The notes under the pieces: generated by a model
The model's input: only the letters and a program-made list of their open reading frames with translations
What the model was told of the DNA's origin: nothing
Database searches by the model: none
Translations under genes and position numbers: made by a program
In this document: positions 55,213 through 64,000 of the stretch, one piece after another
Numbering within the stretch: the stretch's first letter is position 1
Layout of the letters: the number at the start of each line of letters is the position of its first letter
Assembly: GCA_003116995.1 (NCBI GenBank)
Contig: BDSL01000061.1
Coordinates: 496,001-560,000, forward strand
Source of the DNA: Yamagishiella unicocca
Lineage: Eukaryota > Chlorophyta > Chlorophyceae > Chlamydomonadales > Volvocaceae
Reading direction: 5' to 3'
Length of the DNA stretch: 64,000 nt

Positions 55213-58200
55213 CTACCGCTTCTCGAACAGGTAGTGGCCCACGCCCCACTCCTCGCCGCCCGTGTAGTTAAATAGCTCGCTGCGTGGAGGAAGGGGGAGG
55301 CGAGAAGACCCGGTTACACGACATAAGAGCCGGAGGGGACGCACGGGATGGAGTGACGGATACGTTGGGTACGTTTAGCGGCTGGTTGGGCACGAAGCAT
55401 CATGTATGGAGCCATGGGTGACCGGCAACTGAGGTCAGCGATCTGATCCGTAGACGGCGTCACAGGTAGAAGCCGGGGGGGCTTGGCGCAGTTGATAGGA
55501 GGCGCCCTATCGACAACCAAACGGAGATCCGACGGATGCCCATGTTGTGTTGTCCATGCACCAATAGCTAGGGGTCTGCAGCCACCCTCCCGCACAACAT
55601 TCCCGCGCGAGGCCTGGCCCACCTGCAAGCTATGTAGAAGATGCGCCAGCGGTGATACCACACCGACGCAGGGTCCTTGCTGCCCTTGTAGGCGCCCTCC
55701 AGGATCGTCATCACCTGTACGGCAGGCATCGGGCGTCCGAAGTTAGCGGCACAGGCAAAAGAGGGCTCAGGGTGGCGGAGCGGAGCACACCAAAGCTCAG
55801 GAAAACCCTGGGCTTGTGTCTGGCCTCTGGGGTACATACCCCCTCAGCCCTTTGGCTCGCGAGGAAGCCACAAATCAGATACCATGCTGCCTTGACCCGT
55901 CAGTGGGCGAACCAGTCCATGCCTCCATCCTCCCTACCTTCGCCCCCAGTGTCGTGTTCACGGGTTCACTCACTAATCCGGCCCCGCCTCCTCCCCTAGG
56001 TCGATTCATCGGTTTTCTCCCGCTACCTGCCCTGCCGCACCTCACTGCGGTGGCGGTCGTGGCGCACCAGCCAGTCCTCTAAGGTACGTGAGTAGTGGTT
56101 ACCGTTGACGTACCTGAGCAGAGGGGCGGGCGGAGGGCGTTAATGATAGGCAAAGAGACGGTTGATGGCTGGTAGGTAGGGTCGCGTTCAGCAACAGCCT
56201 GCCTCTGGTCGCTTTAGCATCATCACCCTAAGGCGCGCTTCATCCATCACGAGGGCGCGCATCGCCTCACTCTTGCCTCACCACGTGTTCCGTATCACGA
56301 GATCTTCCTGGAAGAACAGCAGCAAGTCCAGGGAGGGCATGGTGCCGCCAGTGAAGAAGTACTTGCTCATCCAGTCTGCAGCGAAACGGGCAACGCCTCT
56401 TTAGCTGACTCTGCAGTCTCTCTTAGGGCCGTTGGAATGAAAGATGGGATCGCTGCCGCGCTGTCCTCACCCTCCTCGGACTGGACCTCGAAATGGTACG
56501 GCGTGCAGCGGTGTACGAAGATGTGTACGAAGAGCTTGCCTTCAGGCTGCAGCCATTTCGCGACCTGCATAGGAAACAAGGCGGTGGAACGGCGCCGAGG
56601 CCAAGTTGATTCGTGATGGCGGCTTCGGACATGCCAACCTATGGATTGCGCTCGAGCCCAAAAGGAAGGACTAGGGCTGTCCGAAAATATGCCTGGAAAA
56701 CGACAGCTTTCAGCCAACACAATTGCCTTCGGCAGAACATTCACCAAAATAGTCCTTGAAGATACCAAAAGCGGCGCGAGGATTTAACCACAACCGCGCA
56801 TCGCCACGTGCAGCTGCCTCAGGTGACACCCCAGCCCCGACGGGCGGGCACTTACCTTCCGCAGCAGCATGTGGTAGTTCTTCATGTGCTCGAACATCTC
56901 AATCGACACCACGCGGTCGTACGGGTCACCGGGGTCCTCAAAGTCCACCATGTTGGCAGTTATCACCTGGCGGTTGGCGGTTACCCGGTTGCCGGTTGGT
57001 TGGGGGCTTGTTCGGAAGGCGTCGGCCCGCACGTCGGCCCGCAGCCAGTCGTCACAACACCGCCCCCTCGCCGCCGCTACGTAGCACCCGGGAGAGGCCA
57101 CCCGGGTCACCCACCGTCAGGTTGGTGATGTTCCGCTTGCGTGCCTCCTCATCGATAAATGACTTCTGGGTGGCCGAGTTGGACACCGCGGTGAAGGTGG
57201 AGGCGGGGTACCTGGCCGCCGCGAACAGCGAGAACGAGCCCCAGCCGCAACCCAGCTCCAGCACACGCTGCCCCGGTTCCAGCTTCGCCCGCTCGCAATA
57301 CAGGTCTGTGTGCAAGGTGCGCGGCGGCGGCGTGCAGGGGGCGTCGACGGACTAGAAGGCGGCGTAGAGGGCGGCCGACGATGATAGATGGGCCTAGGCT
57401 TTACGAGCAGCTAGCAGGACGTGACTAGTCCTCAGGTTCTGACAAGCGCTTCATGTTTGATGTGAGTGCTGGTGTGGTTGCTGATTTGAAAACACAGGAG
57501 TTCACAATAGGTGTGACACTCGGCCGCAGAGCAGGCGGGCTTCCAAACAAGAGAGGTCCGCTGTGCCCTTGAGGCATGTCGCGCTAGGTTGGCCAGGATC
57601 AGGCAACAATTCGGCCTCACCCAGCATGTTGTACTCGGCTTGCCCCAGCGTGTCCTCCCTCGTCAGATACAAGCAGCTGCTGTATTTCAAATGGCTGCCC
57701 AGGCACAACAGGTAGTACGGCGTTGGGATCTGCGTAGGAAGTACGGCAGCAGCATACGCAGCGGTGATGGCCATGTGTAAGGCTCATTCACATACCCAAG
57801 GCGCCGCCATAGTTGTGGTACTTGGAGAGGGTAATGCTGCGACGCTAGGTGTATCGGAACAGGGTATCTGCCCCACGTGTTTGTCCCTCGGGTTTGAGGT
57901 ACCAATCCATTGTGCCGGCTTAATCCTTGCACCAGCCCAGTGTGATTAGCTTTTGCCGCCGTCCCCTGGGAATCGACTCGACAGTCAACAGCATTCACTC
58001 GTTTCCTGGTATTTAAAGACAGCTTCATTGCTTGGCAAAGCACGATTGCACGTCCACAGCAGGTAACGTTGCCTTTCCATGCCGAGAGTTCGTTACTGTT
58101 AAGCGCGGTCCCACCTCATAATGCTGCTCGTTCGCCTCAGTCGTGTTGACTGCAATCGGCATCTTCTTCAGCTCCTCCACAAACGCAACTGTCCGCTGCA

Positions 58201-58481
58201 ACCGAGCGTTCGAGTCCTTGGGCACCTGATCCCATGCCGCAGGCAGCACAGAGTCACAATCGTGATAGCATCCAACAAACTCACGTTGAAATGTACTAAA
58301 ACCAAAATCGCGACCGCACCTCCGCGACACGGATGCTTAGCAGGTACCGAATTCCGAAGCGCAAAATGAAGTCGGGAAGCATCCCTGCCTCTGTAGCATC
58401 GACAAAGAACTTGACGAGGCCATTATACAGGTTGCCAACCCCGAGCTGCTGTCGCAGCGCACGTAGAAAAGCTAGTATCAT
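55213..58481 (-). CDS. SAM-dependent methyltransferase, cyclopropane-fatty-acid-synthase / coclaurine N-methyltransferase-like
   Basis: Ten exons in transcript order: 58481-58320, 58225-58115, 57729-57621, 57305-57115, 56966-56856, 56564-56471, 56375-56282, 56113-56041, 55714-55623, 55279-55213. All phases agree; 367 aa, the usual length of plant coclaurine N-methyltransferases. SAM-binding motif I is [10 protein letters not shown] (residues 142-151); then [52 protein letters not shown] and the C-terminal [13 protein letters not shown] all match that branch of the family (PF02353-type) more than bacterial CFA synthase. Likely soluble; the methyl acceptor (a small amine or a lipid) cannot be told from sequence. 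An in-frame ATG at 58532 would add 17 residues; I prefer 58481 because the added stretch lacks family resemblance. Confidence 0.88.
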
Positions 58482-58854
58482 GGTCCCGGACAACCGGTAA
58501 TTTTTGCAAGTGAAAAGGTAATGGCTGGTCAATGGGAATTGCAGTAAACGGAGTGAAGAAGTTGACCTCGGAACTCATTTTGCAGAACTGCCGGCCTTGC
58601 ATGGCACAGGGCGGCTCTGATTATGGATCACGAAACCGACTTTCCTCGCCCGGCCAAGTACTCATCTCACCACAAAACGCAACCATACATGCTGTCCCTA
58701 TAGTGAGACACGTGAGACGACCATTTCGCAGGGTAGGGGAAGCTGTGGTTGTCAGGGCAAGTTTTCGTTTTCCTTCCTCGTACACCAGCGTACTCCCGTG
58801 GTTTTAAAATGCCGTGCCGTTGTGTGCTTCGCACCTCGGCTTCCGGATAACAAG

Positions 58855-59330
58855 AAATTACAGTGTCCTCAAGCCAAGGCGAACCCAGGACAAGAAGAGG
58901 GGCCGAGTCTCATGCCGAGTCTCAACATACGACAACGGGGGCTGAATCCAGCAGACGCCCCGATGAGCACAGGAAAGCCTCGAAAGTCACAGAGACGCCA
59001 CCCTGCCTGAACAGCAGCCAAGACGCAACAGTACGGCCAACCGACTTCACGGCCGCCAGGCACTGCAGAACCAAACGCACAACCCGCACGAAACAGCGTG
59101 AAAGGGTGACAACAAAAAGCCCGTGTAGGGCAGGCCCAAAAGGGGGTCGGCAAGTGGCAGGCAGACGAACCTAGAAGAGGACATACATAGGACGCATAGG
59201 GCGCACAGAAAGACCCACAAGACACGGACGCAAGGGTCTCACACGGCGAGCTCCACACCAGAGACCCAGACAGGCCCCCAAGAAGAGGCAGTAGCCCTGA
59301 TTATATCGCACTGAGGTCCCCCATGCATGC
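58855..59330 (-). repeat. Copy of dispersed GC-rich repeat family (longest)
   Basis: On the minus strand it contains GTTTCGTGCGGGTTGTGCGT, CAGTGCCTGGCGGCCGTGAA, TTGCGTCTTGGCTGCTGTTC, CGTCTGCTGGATTCAGCCCC, TCTTGTCCTGGGTTCGCC and ends TGAGGACACTGTAATTTCTT. It matches the 12.0 kb copy over almost its full length. Related DNA may extend to about 59560. It lies between the divergent methyltransferase and kinase genes. Confidence 0.75.
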
Positions 59331-60863
59331 TAGGGCCGAACCAACAGGGCAACCAGGAATTACACAAGTCAGCACCCAGCACCCGAGGGACGGTTGATGG
59401 GACAGCATGTCACCTCCTACCTCCGCATGTCCGACGCCAGACAGGAAAGGGGACAGGATCAACGGAAGCCCTATAAACAAGTCACCGGAGCACTCCCCGC
59501 TGGGAAGGGTAATCCACGCTTACGGCAATGTTTTAAGACACTTCACAAAGCAGATGCCAGCTAATACATGACGGACAATTGCGTACCACGATACACAGGG
59601 CGTGTCGGGCCCGCTCAAACCTAGCCACGTTAGGGAATGGCAGGCGTGTATAGGGAGACTGTACCCCTATGTGCGGCAGTTAACGGGTCAGCAGGGTCCT
59701 GGCGAAGGTGCCAACGATGGTGCCCTACCTGGCTTGCGAGGCCAATTTATCTACAGTCAGCACTTGAGGCCAGTCAATTAGTGCATAGAGAGTCATTGGC
59801 GACATGAGGGGACCAGGATGTCATCCTCATAGAGGTCGCTGTCCTGGTACTCGCGTTCACATTTACCGAGACGCACGGAGGGCTTTCGACAGCACCCATG
59901 ATATTTGCGCCATTGCCCACCCTTGCCCACTGGGGCCCAAAGGGCCCAATGGCCCCTTACCAAGTTCATACCAGTACTATCTGTACAGAAGGGTCCGCTT
60001 GCAGAACAGCAAGCGGCCGGTGCATCAGCAGGCTCACAGAGGAAGTAAGCCATTGCAGCCAGTTGGTCACGGCTGGCCCTCCTATGCCCGAATGCCCTCG
60101 ACGGTTCCGTCTTCTCTCGACACCCTTTGCTTACGACATATTGCGGCTGCCATATCATATTATGTACTTATGTATACTATGTCATGTACTTGTCGCAATA
60201 GTCCATTGAAGTCCATCCAAGAGCAATTAATTTCATGTCGGCGATGTCGTTTCGTTCTCTTCCCTTGGCCGATGGAACATAAGCTGCTAGCTGCCGGTGC
60301 CCCTCCCTCCAACTTTTTCGTAGACCCTTTCTTATCATTAGAACGTTGTTACCCCTCCTGCCAGGCGCTCCCTTAACCCTTCTGTAAGCAGGCCATTGTA
60401 GCGGCATTGTACCGCTTTTCCTGCATTTTCATGCCCCACTACACGTAACACCAGGCCTCCTCAGCGATAACTCCTACTTTACAGTTTATAATTGACCGTA
60501 GCTCTACGCTCTACACGTGACAGTTTTCTTATCCGCAGTAATTTGGTACGATCGTCCTGTACACAACCGTGCACGCCGGCTTTCAGAAGGCGACACCTTT
60601 CTCCTTTCCACAGAGACTGTTTGTATTGCTTCATGAGACAGATGAACGTCTGCATGTCCTTACGACCCTACCGGCTTACGCGAGGATGGACTTGCCAGCC
60701 GCTGCTCTCCAATAGTGGTAGAGCCCTTACTATCGTAAGGCGAGGGGCTTAAAATAGTGTGAAGTATTAAGTCCTCATGGCTGGTGCACTGCACCAAGAA
60801 AGACCTGCAACCTGAGAAGCTGTCTGGCGTGCCGGGGGGGCTGTAGAGGCGGAGACAGCCGCT
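59331..60863. other. Intergenic; promoter side of the kinase gene
   Basis: Open frames of up to 190 codons (59804-60376 plus) overlap minus-strand frames and show no domain or splice signals. The final few hundred bases should contain the promoter and 5' UTR of the kinase gene at 60864. I identify no specific element. Confidence 0.4.
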
Positions 60864-63800
60864 ATGGGCGGTTGCCTTTCTTCAAACAACGAAAGCCCTC
60901 TTCTCGAGCAAAGCCATACTGGTCCTCCAAGGCCCGCAAATCGTCATGCAGCTGCTCCAGTGGCCGTCCCTGATCCTTCGGACCAGGGCATATCCGGCCC
61001 TTTGCCAGAGAAGCCCGCCCCGCCTGCTCCATCTGAGCAAGCGTTGCCGGAACCTGCTTCTGCTCCATCAAAAAGCGAACTTTCTCTCAACAAGCCTGGC
61101 GAGGAGAGAGCACCTGAGCCGATTCCCACGCTAGGGTCCACAACTCAGCTGACTTTTGACGCTATCAGCATATCGAATGCCCAAATTGTGTCAGGTGCAA
61201 CCGCTGACCGGCCAAAGACTGTCTTCGGTTCACAAGACAGCCGCAAGAGCGGTACGCTTGCTGCTGTCACGCAGCAAATGCCCGCAGCTGTCTTGACGCC
61301 ATGTGTTGTCGGTGACGCAGTTTATTTGGATACTTTGGAGATAGAGCCGGTGGTGGATGGCGTATTGCCTTCGCTACCGCCAGATGCGCAAATACCTTCC
61401 GCATCAGTGACGGTGAGTGCAAGTATCCTAACGGCGCTAACATTTGCGGATCATTCTGATCTTGCATGTGTTCCTGTAATCCTGTCTACGAGCTGACTTG
61501 CCAACGATTACCCACGGGTCTCATCACTGTCACCGTCTGAGAGAGGAGCTCCACGCCTACCCAGGGCCTGTTCATTTGCTGCCAGACCAATGCGCCTTAC
61601 ACCCTTACTCGCCCCCTGTCCTCCCTGCCCACGCACGCCTGTTTCGCTCGGTCCACTCATCTTCGCAGCCCGCTGGGAACGTGCTCATGCACCTGAACCG
61701 TGCCATGATTCTGCGCAACCGCATGGGTGCGGGCGGCGCGATGCCCCCCTTCCCGGGCGAGAAGGCTCCATTCCTCGAAGCGCAGGCCGACTCGGGTGGT
61801 GGCGGCGACGGCTTCCCACGGGGTCAGCCGTCGGCGCACCAGACAGCAGCGCCTGCGGCTTCGGCTTCAAACGTAGGAGACAGCTTCACTGCATCGGCGT
61901 TCGCCGCCAGCGCAAGTAGTTTTGGAGCTGACGGGACGGGAGACTCGGGCGTTTTTGACGGCCCAGGTGGGATGACAGCAGGAGCAGCGTCAGCTTCCAA
62001 TGCCGCCAGCGGCACCATGGCCTCAACACCCAGCGGCATGGGCACCAACAGCAACGCGGACAGCACGGGCGGGATGTCCTTCAACGGCGTGTCGGGCACC
62101 CTGGGTTCGTACCCCCCATCCGCCATGTCCGCCTTCGCGGGCACCAGCGGCGCGGGCAGCAACAACTTTTCAGGGCCGCTGCACGGGCTGGGAGTGGAGG
62201 CGACCTTGAGTGAAATGCAGCAGATGGCCCTTATAGGAAGTGGAGGGGGCGGATGCGTGTACATTGGGCGGTGGCGCGGCGTCACGGTGGCCATCAAGTT
62301 TATCGTCAGCAGGTGCGGCATGCATAGGGGAAACGGCGCCGGACGAGGGACGGGCGCGGGGTAGGTGGAGAGTGTGATTGTCTGTGTTGAGGTGCGTGTG
62401 AGTATGGGACGGTGGCAGACGTGTGTGGGGAAAGCGCGTGAAGAGCATACACAGGATGTGTGTGGGGAAAGCGCATGAGGAGCAGCTACGGGACTAAAGG
62501 TACGCAGGAAGGCAATAGCAGGATCTGCGGGACATGACAGGTTGTTAAAGGAATTGGCAGGACGGAGACTCGCCAAATTACTAAGGGCTGTTGCACGTGC
62601 GGTGCATGCGGAGTTCGTGTGGGCTCTGGGTGTGCGGTGGCATAAGGGAGGCGACTGCGGCAAGCGGTGCGTGATGCCATGCGCGTATGTTTGCTGGACA
62701 GTGGGCGGGTGGGTGGTGCCAGTAAGTGTGATAACTCATGAGGGAGGGGTGGCGCAACGGTGAACTGACTACTGGGGTTCCTCAACACGTGGCATGGTGC
62801 CGCGTGGGTCCTGGATCTTCTGGTGGGCGCTTGGCAAGGAGGTATGACCCCACGACGACGCCTGTGGGTGGTCTAACGGGCGGGCGTGAAATGCGCCGCT
62901 GTGGGGAGCAGCTGACCTGCTCTGGCGGCCCCAATCAACCAGGCGGCAGCTTTGCAGCGAGTTTACGGCTCTGTTGCTCAACTCACATGGCTCCGCGCTG
63001 TTCCCGCATAAGCCGAGCACTGCCAGGTAGCACCAACGCCACCGGCATGCTTCTGGGCAAGACACGGGGCGTGATTGGCAGTAGACCAGGTCGTTGGCTC
63101 CTAGGGGCACGATGTGTGAACGCTACAATCACAGCACGGAGAGGAGCGGGAAGGAGCGGGAAAATATGTGCCCATTGGCGCTCACATCCTTCCTTCGCTT
63201 GGACCAGCCAATGCTGGCACATGTGAACCCCGCGCCCCTTGACGCCACCATACCCTCGCTGATGGCCCATCCTTGCCGCATTGATTGCAGTAACGATGAC
63301 CAACTTACTCGGAGCCAGCGAGAGGCCCTGCTGAGCCGCCTCGCCAGCCATCCGCATGTCGTACAGACGTACGCCACGAGCGTTACACAGCTGACGGAGC
63401 TGATGTTCAAGGGCAAGGTGAGCTTGAACGGAAGGCAGCACGTGCTTGAGGTTCTAGTCCTGGCCAAACAGGGCGAATCGGGGCTGGGACGGGATGACCA
63501 CACTTGCGCTGGCTTCCACTGACGCACAGCTCTTAAGCAAACCCGAATAAACTGCCGAAACAGCCGATATAAGCCTTGGAATTAACACCAAGCCTACTCG
63601 GGTTGCCATTGGCTGCCATGATTCCTGCAGGAGGGCTTGATGGGGGATGCGCAGCAAGGCGGCTTCGCCACCGCCGATCCGAACATCTCGCACGACCTCC
63701 TTGCCGGCCTCACCTCTGGATCCTGGATCCGAGGCGAGCTGCAGATGGCACTGCACGGCGGCCCCGGGCCGCCCGGGGGCGCCCCTGGGTTCGCAGCCAC

Positions 63801-64000
63801 CGCCGGCGCGCCGCTCCCCACCATCCTTGAAACGACGCGCTCCTCGGCCGGATCCGTTTCGGCGAACGTCAGCAGCCGCAACGTTATCCCCGAGGGCATG
63901 CGACCCGGGTCCCTCGTTATGAACCAGCCGGGGACGTACGAGAGTGACGGGCAGCTGTCGTCACCTTCGGCGTCGCGGCCCCGGGGGAACGACCCCGCGG
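60864..64000 (+). CDS. Putative N-myristoylated protein kinase (TKL-like), 5' part
   Basis: Exons 60864-61412, 61669-62312, 63291-63417 and 63631-64000 (continuing beyond the window); phases agree. The start MGGCLSSNN fits an N-myristoylation signal with an adjacent Cys for palmitoylation, so membrane attachment is likely. A disordered Pro/Ser/Ala-rich region of about 370 residues precedes a kinase glycine loop (IGSGGGGCVYIGRWRG) and VAIKF with the ATP-binding Lys, near residues 373-397. The next exon supplies an alpha-C-like helix (TRSQREALLSRLASHPHVV). The fourth exon is again Gly/Ser/Pro-rich (LMGDAQQGGFATADPNISHD onward), an insert before the rest of the kinase domain, which is outside the window. 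Such large kinases with long inserts are common in volvocine algae; TKL membership is inferred from the loop only. Confidence 0.75.

Noticed and set aside
59804..60376. 190-codon plus-strand frame as a gene
   Set aside because: No domain, no splice logic, and an overlapping minus-strand frame of similar quality; composition is not exon-like.

Overview
This is nuclear DNA from a eukaryotic green alga, most likely a volvocine chlorophyte (Chlamydomonas/Volvox/Gonium type). The evidence is GC-rich genes cut into many short exons by GT-AG introns of roughly 60-600 bases, Ala/Gly/Ser-rich proteins, abundant minisatellites inside introns, and protein families typical of that group. There are no bacterial-type operons. 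I built gene models by hand from reading frame, splice sites and exon phase. Where phases chain without conflict I state exons to the base; these are predictions, not transcript-supported.

Layout. (1) 1-15.6 kb is relatively AT-rich and repeat-laden. It carries a minus-strand multi-exon gene for a single-pass membrane protein with hevein-like and jacalin-like ectodomain segments, whose 3' end runs off the left edge. (2) 15.6-20.2 kb, plus strand: an 11-exon gene that I read as a degenerate PD-(D/E)XK-like domain fused to an atypical HRD kinase-like domain, of Crinkler-like flavour. (3) 20.9-31.1 kb, minus strand: a 13-exon gene for a giant low-complexity protein of about 2,250 residues with a signal peptide. 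(4) 31.1-39.0 kb is repeat-rich: a long hairpin, three tandem tRNA-derived SINE-like copies, a LINE with one long open frame, and two tRNA genes (Ile-AAU, Thr-AGU) abutting the LINE. (5) 40.5-44.4 kb, minus: an 11-exon type II membrane protein, putatively a Golgi glycosyltransferase. (6) 44.9-54.0 kb, plus: a 23-exon Ufd2-type ubiquitin chain elongation factor (E4, U-box), head-to-head with the preceding gene. (7) 55.2-58.5 kb, minus: a 10-exon CFA-synthase/coclaurine-N-methyltransferase-like SAM methyltransferase. (8) 60.9 kb to the right edge, plus: the 5' part of a gene for a probably N-myristoylated kinase.

The genes form no single pathway; this looks like an ordinary euchromatic stretch with housekeeping genes on the right and fast-evolving, repeat-invaded genes on the left. 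The most unusual items are the nuclease-like/kinase fusion, the LINE/SINE/tRNA cluster, four near-perfect foldback hairpins between or within genes, and a dispersed GC-rich repeat family with at least five copies in the window.
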